Positions 42,028-50,629 of a DNA stretch of 64,000 bases are shown piece after piece (the first letter of the stretch is position 1; every line of letters begins with the position of its first letter). Source of the DNA: JAWKSY01 sp041402125. GTDB taxonomy: Bacteria > Planctomycetota > GCA-002687715 > DRQF01. The position numbers were made by a program, and so were the translations under genes. The stretch spans positions 186,001 to 250,000 of the forward strand of contig JAWKSY010000005.1 of NCBI GenBank assembly GCA_041402125.1, in the 5' to 3' direction. The notes beneath the pieces are model-generated. The model worked only from the letters and a program-made list of their open reading frames with translations, was not told the DNA's origin and did no database searches.

Positions 42028-42390
42028 ATGAACACCGCGATCACCAACGAACTCTGGGCCGGTCTCGACGAGATGCGTCGCATCTCCCGCCTCATCCTCG
42101 TCGCGCTCGAGGAGGACGATCTCGACCGCGTCCAGGCCCTCGCCCGACGCTCCTCCGAGCTGACGGCCCTCGTCGAGCGCGAACTCGGCGACGCCGCCGA
42201 CGCCGACGGCGAGCTGGCGGAGTGCCTCTTCGAGCTGAGCCGCATGAACGGCCGCATCGTCGAGGTGCTCCGGTCGCGCCGCGACGAGGCGCGCGACGCG
42301 ATGGCCGAGGCCCGCCGACGCCGCTTCCAGGTCGTCGGCCGCCAGATCGGATGCCCCGCGGAGGCGGCCTTCGTCAACCGGCACCGCTGA
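42028..42390 (+). CDS. FliT-like helical protein (putative FliD chaperone)
   Basis: This 120-residue, all-helical protein is Glu/Arg-rich and follows fliS, where FliT is found in many bacteria. The helix pattern 'RRISRLILVALEEDDLDRVQ' and 'LTALVERELGDAADAD' is compatible with the FliT/FlgN fold, but no diagnostic motif is clear. ATG 42028 is preceded by GAGGGAG and starts the frame right after fliS. If FliT, it would bind FliD and regulate export. The assignment is by context. Confidence 0.55.
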   Translation: MNTAITNELWAGLDEMRRISRLILVALEEDDLDRVQALARRSSELTALVERELGDAADADGELAECLFELSRMNGRIVEVLRSRRDEARDAMAEARRRRFQVVGRQIGCPAEAAFVNRHR

Positions 42391-42454
42391 TCGAACACCT
42401 TCCTCCGTCCAGGAGGGATGCGGGCCCGGCGCGTTCTCGATCGCGCGCCGCCGC

Positions 42455-42502
42455 ACGAGAGAGGGCGCGCCCCGGATCACTCCGGGGCGCGCCCTCTCTC
42501 GT
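42455..42502. terminator. Long bidirectional terminator between the FliT-like gene and glucan phosphorylase
   Basis: A perfect 22-bp stem (42455-42476 with 42481-42502) closes loop TCAC and is followed by TT. It sits between convergent genes and is one of the most perfect hairpins in the window. Confidence 0.85.
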
Positions 42503-42539
42503 TTCCGGGCGGCGCGGGAAGCGGCCGTCGTCGCTCCGA

Positions 42540-44690
42540 TCAGACGCCGTAGTAGCGGTCGGCGTACTCCCGGACCATGCGGGTCGTGTTGAAGAAGGGG
42601 ACGATGCCCCGGATGCTCGCGCGGACGCGCGCCAGCCAGGGGGAGGGCATCCCGTCCGGGCCGCGCTCGAAGAAGAGCGGCACGACCTCGCGTTCGAGGA
42701 TCTCGATCAGCGAGTCGGCGTCCTGCTCGTCGAGCGTGTGCTCGTCGAGTTCGGAGTCGTGGCCCTGGCCGATCTGCCAGCCGTTGCGGCCGTCGAATCC
42801 CTCGACCCACCAGCCGTCGCGCGTGGAGACGGTCAGGGCGCCGTTGCAGCAGGCCTTCATGCCGCTCGTGCCGCTCGCCTCCTTGGGCGGACGCGGCGTG
42901 TTGAGCCAGACGTCGCATCCCTGGACGAGCGCGCGCGCGAGCCCCATGTCGTAGTCCTCGAGGACGAGGATCCGACCCACGAAGCGATCGTCGAGCGAGA
43001 GCTCGATGACGCGCTGGAGGAGCTTCTTGCCGCCCTCATCCGCCGGGTGGGCCTTGCCCGCGAAGATGAACTGGACCGGTCGCCGGGAATCGGAGACGAG
43101 AGCGGCCAGGCGCTCGACGTGGCGCATGAAGAGATCCGCGCGCTTGTAGGTCGCGAAGCGGCGGGCGAAGCCGATCGTGAGGGCGTCGGGATCGAGCCGG
43201 GAGATCTTCTTCACCAGGGTGTCGCGATCGACGTTGCGCGCGATGAGCTGCGCCTGGGCGGCGCGGCGGGCGACGTCGACGAGATGCGCCCGCTGCAGGT
43301 TGCGGGCGTCCCAGAGATCGCGATCCGGCACGGCCTCGATGCGCTCCCAGAGTTCCCGATCGCAGACGCGGCGCGCCCAGTCGGGCGCGAGGTGGCGCGC
43401 GAAGAGCGAGTCCATCGCGCCGCCCGTCCAGCCGGCCGCGTGGACGCCGTTCGTGACGTGACCGATCGGGACCTGGTCGACCGGGCGGCCGGGCCACATC
43501 GACCGCCACTGCTCGCGCGCGACGGCGCCGTGGAGCTCGCTGACGCCGTTGATCGACTCGCTGAAGCGGATCGCGAGGGCCGTCATCTCGAACTCGTGGT
43601 CGCTCCCGCCCTCCGGCTTGCGGCCGAGCGCCAGGAACGCGTCGCGGTCGAGGCCGAGCCGCTCGAGCTGTCCGCCGAAGTAGCGGTCCATCAGGGAGAC
43701 GTCGAAGCGCTCGTGACCGGCGGGAACCGGGGTGTGGGTCGTGAAGACGTGGGAGGGCGCGAGCGCCGCGCGCGCCTCCTCGAAGCTCAGGTCGCGCTGC
43801 TTGCGCAGGTCGGCCGCGCGCTCGAGGACCAGGAAGGCGCTGTGGCCCTCGTTCATGTGGAAGCGGTGCGGGGCGACGCCGAGCCGGGTCAGCGCGCGCA
43901 CGCCGCCGATCCCGAGCAGGATCTCCTGGAGAAGGCGACGCTCGCGATCGGCGTCATAGAGCCGGGCCGTGATCTCGCGATCCTCGCGCCAGTTCGAGCG
44001 GCGGTAGGTGTCGAGGAGGAGGAGCGACGAGCGTCCGACCTGCGCCACCCAGATGCGGGCGCGGACCTCGCGGTCGCCGAGGTTGACGGCGACGGTGATC
44101 GGCGTCCCGTCGTCCTCGACCACGAGCTTGATCGGGAGGTCGTGGAAGCCGTGCGGCCGGAAGTCCTCCTGCTGCCAGTTGTCCAGCGAGAAGGACTGGT
44201 GGAAGTACCCCTGCCGGTAGAGGAGGCCGACTCCCACGAACGGAAGGTCGATGTCGCCGGCGGAGCGGACGTGGTCGCCGGCGAGGACGCCGAGTCCGCC
44301 GGAGTAGATCGGCAGGGACTCGTGGATGCCGAACTCCGCCGAGAAGTAGGCGGCCCGTGGTGCGAGCTCGAGGAAGCCCTCGCCCACGCCCGCTCGGGTG
44401 GGGTGGAGCGTGAAGCGTCCGCCCGCCTCGAGCTCGGCGCGCATCCGCTCGCGGATCTCGAGGGCGTTGCGGACGAACTCCGGGTTGGCGGCGATCTCCC
44501 GCAGGGCCGTCTCGCCCATCAGGCGCAGGAGCTTGACGGGGTTCCCGTCCACCTGGTCGAAGAGGCCGTTCGAGATGCGGTCGAAGAACCAGCGCGCCTG
44601 GCGGTCGGTCGTCCACCAGAAGTTGTAGGCCACATCGAGGATGGGCAGCAGGGCTTCGGGCACCCAGGGGGCGTGGCAGTAGGTCTTCAT
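42540..44690 (-). CDS. glgP: Alpha-glucan (glycogen) phosphorylase
   Basis: This 716-residue protein belongs to the shorter alpha-glucan phosphorylase group (TIGR02094-like). It starts with 'LLPILDVAYNFWWTTD' (DUF3417-like N-terminus) and has the catalytic region EFGIHESLPIYSGGLGVLAGD near residue 115. The PLP site EASGTSGMKACCNGAL lies near residue 605, with the PLP-binding lysine in GMK. It releases glucose-1-phosphate from glycogen or maltodextrin in the cytoplasm. It stands alone, convergent with the flagellar genes and divergent from 44950. Symbol glgP is used for the class; malP-like specificity is possible. Confidence 0.88.
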   Translation of the reverse strand: MKTYCHAPWVPEALLPILDVAYNFWWTTDRQARWFFDRISNGLFDQVDGNPVKLLRLMGETALREIAANPEFVRNALEIRERMRAELEAGGRFTLHPTRAGVGEGFLELAPRAAYFSAEFGIHESLPIYSGGLGVLAGDHVRSAGDIDLPFVGVGLLYRQGYFHQSFSLDNWQQEDFRPHGFHDLPIKLVVEDDGTPITVAVNLGDREVRARIWVAQVGRSSLLLLDTYRRSNWREDREITARLYDADRERRLLQEILLGIGGVRALTRLGVAPHRFHMNEGHSAFLVLERAADLRKQRDLSFEEARAALAPSHVFTTHTPVPAGHERFDVSLMDRYFGGQLERLGLDRDAFLALGRKPEGGSDHEFEMTALAIRFSESINGVSELHGAVAREQWRSMWPGRPVDQVPIGHVTNGVHAAGWTGGAMDSLFARHLAPDWARRVCDRELWERIEAVPDRDLWDARNLQRAHLVDVARRAAQAQLIARNVDRDTLVKKISRLDPDALTIGFARRFATYKRADLFMRHVERLAALVSDSRRPVQFIFAGKAHPADEGGKKLLQRVIELSLDDRFVGRILVLEDYDMGLARALVQGCDVWLNTPRPPKEASGTSGMKACCNGALTVSTRDGWWVEGFDGRNGWQIGQGHDSELDEHTLDEQDADSLIEILEREVVPLFFERGPDGMPSPWLARVRASIRGIVPFFNTTRMVREYADRYYGV

Positions 44691-44949
44691 CGAACCGCTC
44701 TTTCTCGGGGCCGACCGGAATCGAGATGGGTCCCGGAGGCCGCCACCCCGGCCTCGGAGGGCCGTTCAACGTCAGGGTCGTCCGGAGGAGGCCGGAGTCG
44801 GCGGGTCTTCCTCCGAAGGCCTGCTAAAGTGACACGTTCGCGCCGCCGTCCGTAGGGCGGAATCCGGACCCCGGCGGCGCCGCTGCCCCCGGGGGGGCCG
44901 GAGAGAGGGCCGGTCCCCGCGCGAGGGGTCCCGCGAAGGGAATCGGAAG

Positions 44950-45393
44950 ATGAAGCTGTCGCGAAACGGCCGGATCGCGGTCGCCCGGGGCCTCTGGCTG
45001 GCCGTCGGGGTGATGCTGGCCTGGCGTGGGCTCGTGCCCCATCTCGGGAACATCGACGCCGTCTGGCTCAAGATCGTCGCGGTGGTCGTCGGCCTCGCGG
45101 TGGGGGTGGCGAAGGGGAAGTTCGTTCTCGCCAAGAGCGCCCGCCGGACGAAGCGCTTCATCGCGCGGCGGCCCGCGCAGGACTGGATCTGGTTCTCCGT
45201 CCACCCCGTCCTCTACCTCCTGATCCCGCTGATGATCGCCATGGGTCTCACGGTGAAGCACTTCACGCAGGCGGATCACCCGGAGGTGGTCGTCGCGCTC
45301 TACCTCGCGATCGCCGCCGCCATGTGGACGGGTTCGCGGGGCTTCTCGGCCCCCCTCGAGGACGATGGCGATCCGGTCGCCGCGGCCGGTTGA
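44950..45393 (+). CDS. Hypothetical small membrane protein
   Basis: This 147-residue protein has three to four predicted membrane helices, at about residues 12-30, 38-58, 78-98 and 108-125, with basic loops. It ends in a short acidic tail. It has no motif I recognise. It is preceded by GGAAG 4 bases before ATG and followed by a strong bidirectional hairpin, so it is probably transcribed alone. Nothing links it to the neighbouring phosphorylase apart from being divergent. Confidence 0.6.
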   Translation: MKLSRNGRIAVARGLWLAVGVMLAWRGLVPHLGNIDAVWLKIVAVVVGLAVGVAKGKFVLAKSARRTKRFIARRPAQDWIWFSVHPVLYLLIPLMIAMGLTVKHFTQADHPEVVVALYLAIAAAMWTGSRGFSAPLEDDGDPVAAAG

Positions 45394-45415
45394 GATCACG
45401 GGGTCGCCGCGGAAT

Positions 45416-45456
45416 GCGAAGGAGCCCCCGGCGCCGAGCGCCGGGGGCTCCTTCGC
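45416..45456. terminator. Bidirectional terminator between the small membrane protein and the cyclophilin
   Basis: A perfect 18-bp stem (45416-45433 with 45439-45456) closes a 5-base loop CCGAG, placed between convergent stops. Confidence 0.82.
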
Positions 45457-45479
45457 GTTCACGACGGCTTTGCCGGAGA

Positions 45480-46685
45480 CTACTTGCCGATCTTCTCGGC
45501 CTTGTAGTCGTGGTCGCGCTTCCGCAGGACCTCGACCTTCTTGATCCCGAAGGGAGCGGCCTTGTTGGTCGGATCGATCGGCGGGACCTGCGCGACGTCG
45601 AGGCCCTCGATCACGCGGCCGAAGACCGTGTGCTTGGCGTTCAGCCAGTGCGTCACGGCGTTGCAGACGAAGAACTGGCTGCCGCCGGAGTTCGGGGCGC
45701 CGGTGTTCGCCATGCTGAGCGAGCCCGGGTAGTGGAGGCGCGAGCCGGGCAGGGCGAACTCGTCCTTGATCGTGTAGCCGGGCCCGCCGCTGCCGTTGCC
45801 CGCCGGGTCACCGCCCTGGATCATGAAGAAGGCCTGGCAGCGGTGGAAGGTGAGGCCGTCGTAGAAGCCGCGCTCGGCGAGCTCGATGAAGTTGGCGACG
45901 GTGTTCGGCGCCTCGTCCTCGAAGAGCTCGGCGATCATCTCGCCGCGGTCGGTGACGATGCGGACCAGCGGGTTGCTCTTCTCCTTCTCCGCCTTCGCGC
46001 GGAGCTCCTTCTCGATGTCCCACTTCGCGAGGTAACGGTCGAGCTCGACCATCAGGGGCTGGAGCTCGCGGCGCTCGCGATCGCTCGTGGCCTTGGTCAG
46101 CGCCCGGGCGTAGGCCGCCTTCGCGCCGGCGAAATCGGTGTTCTCGAAGAGGGCATCGCCCCACTTCTTGAGGTTGTCGTAGGTCTCCGCCCGCTCGACC
46201 GCGATCGCGAGGAGGGAGGCGGCGCGGTCGGGACGGTAGCCCTCCTTCCAGAGCCGGCCGCCCTCGGCCAGGTAGCGGCCGTCCTGCGTGAGCTCCCAGA
46301 GGGCCTCGGCGTCCTGAGCCTTGATGCAGGGGTCGAGGCGCGAGAAGACCCGATCCTCGAGGCGGCGCTGGCGCACCTCGACGTTCCGCGGATGGGCCTC
46401 GATGAAGGCGGCGATCTCGTCGCGGAGCGACTTCGCCTGGGCGATCGTGCCCTTGCGGAGCGCCTCGTAGCGCCCCTTGATGTCCTGGCGCTCCTTGCCG
46501 ACGGCGCCGTTGTAGGCGTTCTGCAGCTCGGCGAGGTTCCGCTCCGCGAGTCGGAGCTGCGACTCGAAGCCCGTCCACTTCGTGAGCAGCGCCTTCGCGG
46601 CCGCGGCCTCGTCCTGGGCGGCCAGCGGGGCGCCGAGGGCGAGCAGGCTCGCGAGTCCGAAGGCGATCAGGGGGAGAATGCGCAT
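45480..46685 (-). CDS. Secreted cyclophilin-type peptidyl-prolyl isomerase with N-terminal helical domain
   Basis: The product is 401 residues from ATG 46685. A signal peptide (1-23, ending PLAAQD) is followed by a helical, TPR-like region (about 30-230) and a C-terminal cyclophilin domain (about 237-395). Cyclophilin motifs are APNTVANFIELAERGFYDG, FHRCQAFFMIQGGDP, 'SMANTGAPNSGGSQFFV' and HTVFGRVIEGLD. The active-site Arg (FHR) and the GGSQFF motif are present, so activity is likely. It assists protein folding in the periplasm or outside. ATG 46685 is chosen because the signal peptide begins there. The helical N-terminal part makes it larger than plain cyclophilins. Confidence 0.88.
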   Translation of the reverse strand: MRILPLIAFGLASLLALGAPLAAQDEAAAAKALLTKWTGFESQLRLAERNLAELQNAYNGAVGKERQDIKGRYEALRKGTIAQAKSLRDEIAAFIEAHPRNVEVRQRRLEDRVFSRLDPCIKAQDAEALWELTQDGRYLAEGGRLWKEGYRPDRAASLLAIAVERAETYDNLKKWGDALFENTDFAGAKAAYARALTKATSDRERRELQPLMVELDRYLAKWDIEKELRAKAEKEKSNPLVRIVTDRGEMIAELFEDEAPNTVANFIELAERGFYDGLTFHRCQAFFMIQGGDPAGNGSGGPGYTIKDEFALPGSRLHYPGSLSMANTGAPNSGGSQFFVCNAVTHWLNAKHTVFGRVIEGLDVAQVPPIDPTNKAAPFGIKKVEVLRKRDHDYKAEKIGK

Positions 46686-46881
46686 GGTCTGACTCCGGTC
46701 CTGGGATCGAGGGGGCCCGCCGGCCCCTCTCCTTGAATCTGTCGCGCCGCGTCCTCGAAGCCAACCGGCCGGGGCCGCGGGATTGGATTTATCGGGTGAC
46801 GGGCCCGATCCCCTGCGGTCCCGGGGCCCGAATCCCGCCGGAAGCACGTCCGACCGGCCGCCGGCGCCCCCCGGAACGGGC

Positions 46882-46917
46882 GAAGGGGCCGCCCCGGCGA
46901 ACCGGAGCGACCCCTTC
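46882..46917 (-). terminator. Terminator after the Cys-rich repeat gene
   Basis: A 16-pair stem (46882-46897 with 46902-46917) has loop TTCG in the - strand RNA. Two pairs are G-U only in that transcript, orienting it. It begins 51 bases beyond the stop of the repeat protein. Confidence 0.6.
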
Positions 46918-46967
46918 CACGTGCGGCGAAGAGCCGGGGCTCGTCGCCGAATCGAGAGTTTCCGGAC

Positions 46968-48119
46968 TCAGTCCTTCTTCTCGACCTTCTTCACGATCTT
47001 GGCCTGGCCCTCGCAGCCGCCGCAGCACTCGCCGGCCTTCTTGGAGACCTTCGAGGACGCGTCGCAGCTGCCGCACTCGGCCTTCTCGGCCTTCTTGACG
47101 ACCTTCGCCTCGCCGTCGCAGCTACCGCAGCACTCGCCGGCCTTCTTGGAGACCTTCGAGGCGCCGTCGCAGCTTCCGCACTCGGCGGTCTTCTTGACCT
47201 CCTTGGCGGGGGCGGCCTTCTTGGTGGCGACCATCTTCTCGAGGGCCGCGCGGCTCTTCTCGCAGCCGTTCTCGCTGGCGTGGTAGAGCTTCACGACCTT
47301 GGCGAGCTCGGGATCGGCCTTGTCGAGCTCGGCGAGCTTGGTCTTGCTCTTCTCGCAGCCCTTGGCGGCGTTGGCCTCGAGGGCCATGTACGACTTCATC
47401 TTGTCGCAGGGCTGGAACTTGACGACCTTGGCGTCGGTGCCGCAGGAACCGCAGTCGGCCTTCTTGGCCTTCATGTCGGTGACCATCTTGGCGAGCTTGG
47501 CCTCGCTGGCCTTGCAGCCGGCGCAGGACTTCTCGTACAGGGCGCACATGTCGCCGATGCCCGGGTTGTCCTTCTCGAGCTTGGCGAGCTTGGCGGCGCT
47601 GGTCTTGCAGCCCTTGTCCGCGAACTTCTTCGCGGTCATGTAGGCCTTCATGTTGTCGCAGGGCTCGAACTTGTCGGCCTTCTTGGCGACGGTGGCGGTC
47701 TTGTCGCAGCCCGAGCACTCGTCCTGCTTCTTGGCGACCTTGGCGGTCTTGTCGCAGCCGCCGCAGCACTCGTCCTGCTTCTTCGCGACCTTGGCGGCCT
47801 GATCGCAGCCCGAGCACTCGTCCTGCTTCTTGACGACCTTCGCGGCCTTGTCGCAGCTACCGCACTCGTCCTGCTTCTTGACGACCTTGGCGGCCTTGTC
47901 GCAGCCACCGCACTCGTCCTGCTTCTTCGCGACCTTGACGCCGGTCGCCGGGCAGCCCGAGCACTCGTCCTGCTTCTTGACGACCTTGGCCTGGTCACAG
48001 CCGCCGCAGTCCTGTTTCGCGGTCTTCACGACCTTGTCGCAACCGCCGCAATCCTGCGCCTGGACGCCGAGCGTCAGACCGAGGACGAGGGCGAGCGAGA
48101 GAAAGAGCATCTTCTTCAT
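46968..48119 (-). CDS. Secreted Cys/Lys-rich repeat protein (37 cysteines, CxxC arrays)
   Basis: This 383-residue protein has a signal peptide (1-21, LTLGVQA-QD). Residues 23-147 hold eight units with CxxC or CCxxC (for example KKQDECGGCDKAAKVV), at a 16-residue period from C53 onward. Residues 150-233 and 234-315 are two diverged copies of an ~84-residue module starting K-F-(E/Q)-P-C-D, each with spaced Cys and 'KLA' helices. Residues about 313-383 hold four more CxxC/CCxxC units with 'KVSKKAGECCG'. I count 37 cysteines and a very high Lys content. Possible roles are metal binding, a redox buffer or a disulfide-linked surface layer. I recognise no family. The closest analogy is metallothionein-like or Cys-rich cell-wall proteins. 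Confidence 0.8.
   Translation of the reverse strand: MKKMLFLSLALVLGLTLGVQAQDCGGCDKVVKTAKQDCGGCDQAKVVKKQDECSGCPATGVKVAKKQDECGGCDKAAKVVKKQDECGSCDKAAKVVKKQDECSGCDQAAKVAKKQDECCGGCDKTAKVAKKQDECSGCDKTATVAKKADKFEPCDNMKAYMTAKKFADKGCKTSAAKLAKLEKDNPGIGDMCALYEKSCAGCKASEAKLAKMVTDMKAKKADCGSCGTDAKVVKFQPCDKMKSYMALEANAAKGCEKSKTKLAELDKADPELAKVVKLYHASENGCEKSRAALEKMVATKKAAPAKEVKKTAECGSCDGASKVSKKAGECCGSCDGEAKVVKKAEKAECGSCDASSKVSKKAGECCGGCEGQAKIVKKVEKKD
47679..48053 (-). repeat. Tandem 48-bp coding repeats encoding 16-residue CxxC units
   Basis: Eight units encode the N-terminal CxxC block of the secreted Cys/Lys-rich protein (residues 23-147). From C53 they follow a regular 16-codon period (C70, C86, C102, C119, C135). 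Codon use within units is nearly uniform (AAG, GTC/GTG, TGC), so copies are similar enough for slippage or recombination. Confidence 0.75.
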
Positions 48120-48207
48120 GCCAACACTCCGGGATCCGGGAATTCTTCAGGGGTGCGATCGCAGCGGACGCTGCCGCCCGCGGCCGCGCCTTCCACGAGG
48201 ACTTTAA

Positions 48208-48225
48208 CGGCCCCGTCCGGGGCCG
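48208..48225 (-). terminator. Possible hairpin upstream of the Cys-rich gene / after the ATP-grasp pair
   Basis: CGGCCCC and GGGGCCG form a 7-bp stem with a 4-base loop. A run of six T (in the - strand) lies just before it at 48235-48240. The region carries the only AT-rich patch here (48298-48335), so it could be end, promoter or both. Confidence 0.3.
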
Positions 48226-48336
48226 GCATTCGCAAAAAACGGGCGATTCCGGAGGGTCGGAGTCCGATCGGCGGACCGCGGTCCGAGACCCGGACCTGTG
48301 AATATGTCTTAAAGGCTTGGTTTCAGGTGCTTTGCG

Positions 48337-49692
48337 CTACTTTTCGACGTCGACGAGGAACATCGGCACCGCCGATCCGCTTCCGGCCGACACGTTGAGG
48401 AGATCGCCGCCCGCGAGCCGCACTCCCGCCCCGACCACGCGGCTTCCGCCGACCACGTAGGGGCCGACGTCCACCGCCAGACGGGTCTCGCCGCCGTCCA
48501 GGCGGGGGAAGGAGCGGCGGGGGATCGCCACCCGCTCCTGCACGATCCAGCCGCGCTCGCGACCGGCCCGGTCGACCGCCTCGCCCCAGGTCGCGTCGTC
48601 CGCCGTCCAGCCCAGGGTCACGCCTCGCCCGCCGTAGTCGGCGCCGGGTTTGAGGACGAGACGCTCCCGGTCGCCCTCGAGGATCTCGGTCAACGGGCGA
48701 CGCGGGCCGCCGCCCGGGGGCTCCGTCTCGTCGCCGAGGACGAGGCGCGTCCACGGCACGGTGGCCGCGAGCGTCTCCTCGGTGGCGTCGTCGAAGCGGA
48801 AGCCGCGGCGGTCGGGGTTGCTGAGGTAGGCGAAGAGCCCCTTGTGCGACAGCCGATGGCCGCCGAAGCCGTTCGCGATGCAGGCGAGGTCGGCGCGCGC
48901 CGCCTCGAGGAGCGTCGCGGCGCGTTCCGGTTCCCGAAGGATGTCGGAGCTCAGGAGGCGCCGGTAGACGAGATCGATCTCGAGGGAGCCCGCGCGGAGG
49001 GTCCCGTCCTCGATCCGGAGTTCGGAGGGGTCGACGACGATCGCGGGCAGTCCCTCGCCCGCGAAGAAGTCCGCGAACAGTTCGAACTCCCGCCGCGTCT
49101 TCGCCTCGCGGAAGTCGACGATCGCGCAGCCCCGGGGCGCGCGCGGCGCCTCGCCCCGTCGCCGGAGCCGGGCCGCGTGGTGGTCGAGGAGCGCGGCGAG
49201 GGTCGCGCGCTTCGCCTCGATGCGTCGCGGTCGGAGGGCGAGGCGAGTGAAGGGCTCGAGGCCCTCGAAGAGCTCGCCGAGCGCGTCGCCGAACGCGATC
49301 CCGCCCGGGCTCTCGCCGTTGTACTCGATGAAACGCGCCCGCCCGTCCTCGCCGAAGAAGGCGTCGAGGCGGCCGATCGCGTCCGGCTCCCCGTCGTCGG
49401 GGTCGAGGGCGAAGAGTGCCCGTTCGGCCGGCGAGAAGCCGAGCGCCTCGTCGACGCCCGGCAGCGCGGCCACCGCGCTCAGGGCGCGGCGGACCCGGGC
49501 GCCGTCCCGGGCGAGGCGTTCGAAGGCGTCCGAATCGACGAAGAGCGGGCGCAGGACCTGGCACACGGGGCGATCGCCGAAGGCGAGACGCGCGTCGTAC
49601 ATCGCGTCGCGGAACGAGGCCGCGAGGGACGGCGCGCTCTCCACGAGCGCGCGATCCCATCCGGCGGCGAACTCCTCCGCGTGCCAGCTCAC
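48337..49692 (-). CDS. Glutathionylspermidine synthase-like / circularly permuted ATP-grasp protein
   Basis: The product is 451 residues from GTG 49692. The N-terminal segment FIEYNGESPGGIAF (about residues 117-130) resembles the 'eyN..tP' substrate strand of the preATP-grasp domain of glutathionylspermidine synthase-like proteins. The central LVLKPGADYGGRGVTLGW and RGWIVQERVAIP segments give the ATP-grasp lysine and glycine-rich loop. It probably ligates a carboxylate to an amine using ATP in the cytoplasm; the substrate is unknown. It starts 10 bases after the stop of a second ATP-grasp gene, and the two look like a functional pair. Confidence 0.62.
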   Translation of the reverse strand: MSWHAEEFAAGWDRALVESAPSLAASFRDAMYDARLAFGDRPVCQVLRPLFVDSDAFERLARDGARVRRALSAVAALPGVDEALGFSPAERALFALDPDDGEPDAIGRLDAFFGEDGRARFIEYNGESPGGIAFGDALGELFEGLEPFTRLALRPRRIEAKRATLAALLDHHAARLRRRGEAPRAPRGCAIVDFREAKTRREFELFADFFAGEGLPAIVVDPSELRIEDGTLRAGSLEIDLVYRRLLSSDILREPERAATLLEAARADLACIANGFGGHRLSHKGLFAYLSNPDRRGFRFDDATEETLAATVPWTRLVLGDETEPPGGGPRRPLTEILEGDRERLVLKPGADYGGRGVTLGWTADDATWGEAVDRAGRERGWIVQERVAIPRRSFPRLDGGETRLAVDVGPYVVGGSRVVGAGVRLAGGDLLNVSAGSGSAVPMFLVDVEK

Positions 49693-49702
49693 GGGGCGGA
49701 CC

Positions 49703-50629
49703 TCAGCGCGAGAGGAGCGCGTCCCAGCGCATCGTGCCGTCCTGACGCGGGGTGTGCGCCCGATCGATCAGGAGATCGGCCATCGCCTTCACCGCCCAGT
49801 CGAATTGCGGCGGGGTCAGCGAGCTGCGATCGAGATCCGGAGCCGAGTTCATGAAATCGATCGCGTAGGGGATGCCGTCGCGGATCGCGAACTCGACCGT
49901 GTTCATGTCGTAGCCGAGCGCCCGGTTCAGGAGCTTGGCCTTCTCCTCGATCTCCGCGAGCAGCGCCGGCGAGATGTCGGACTTGGCCTTGGTGTAGCGC
50001 TCGTGGTGGGGCAGCGAGGGATCCCACGGGACGGGGTTGATCCGCTCCTTGCCGATGCAGATGCAGCGGACGTACTGCTCCCACTCGATGAACTCCTGGA
50101 TCATCATGCAGAGATCCTTGGAGTCGTTGTAGGCGCGGAACAGCTCGTCCATGTTCTCGACCTTGTCGACCGACTTCCAGCCGCCGCCCCAGTGGGGCTT
50201 GATGATGGCCGGGAAGCCGATCCAGCTCATGATCCCCTCCCAGTCGAGGGGGTACTTGAGGTTGCGCAGGCTCTTCGCGGAGATGCTCTCCATCGGCGTG
50301 CGCTGCGGCAGCGCCACCGTCTTCGGGACCGCGATGCCGAGCTTCTCGACGAGCGCGGTGCCGAAGAACTTGTCGTCGGCGAGCTTCCAGAACGGGTTGT
50401 TGACCACCACCGTGCCGTTGAGGGCCGCGACCTTGAGGGTCGTCTGGTAGTAGTTCACCTCGTGCGAGATGCGGTCGAGGATGACCGCGTAGTCGCTCGG
50501 ACGATCGTGGGGGGTGCCCTCGAGGAGCATCATCTCCGCCACGCATCCGGCGTCGCGGCCGTTGATCTCGGCGATCAGGGCTTCGGGGAAGGTCTCCTCC
50601 TGGCCCACGAGGATGCCGATCTTCTTCAT
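49703..50629 (-). CDS. RimK-like ATP-grasp ligase
   Basis: The product is 308 residues from ATG 50629. The ATP-grasp core has GFPAIIKPHWGGGWKSV near residues 138-154 and 'MIQEFIEWEQYVRCICIGK' near 175. The metal-binding end (AIDFMNSAPDLDRSS) is at about 265-280. It starts MKKIGILVGQEETFPEAL, a pre-ATP-grasp Rossmann-like beginning. The substrate is not evident. It is first of a two-gene unit with the permuted ATP-grasp gene 10 bases downstream. The Cys-rich repeat protein is third on the same strand, 217 bases further on. Confidence 0.75.
   Translation of the reverse strand: MKKIGILVGQEETFPEALIAEINGRDAGCVAEMMLLEGTPHDRPSDYAVILDRISHEVNYYQTTLKVAALNGTVVVNNPFWKLADDKFFGTALVEKLGIAVPKTVALPQRTPMESISAKSLRNLKYPLDWEGIMSWIGFPAIIKPHWGGGWKSVDKVENMDELFRAYNDSKDLCMMIQEFIEWEQYVRCICIGKERINPVPWDPSLPHHERYTKAKSDISPALLAEIEEKAKLLNRALGYDMNTVEFAIRDGIPYAIDFMNSAPDLDRSSLTPPQFDWAVKAMADLLIDRAHTPRQDGTMRWDALLSR

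Noticed and set aside
44822..44855. TAAAG-like sequence before the small membrane protein gene, resembling a sigma-28 site
   Set aside because: The -10 part shows only GCCG and the spacer fits only with an extra base. The gene is not flagellar and the shared TCCGAT core seen at the other sites is missing.
47640..48050. Regular direct repeats that could be taken for a CRISPR array
   Set aside because: Repeats are in frame, encode 16-residue CxxC units, contain no unique spacers and lie within one long coding sequence.
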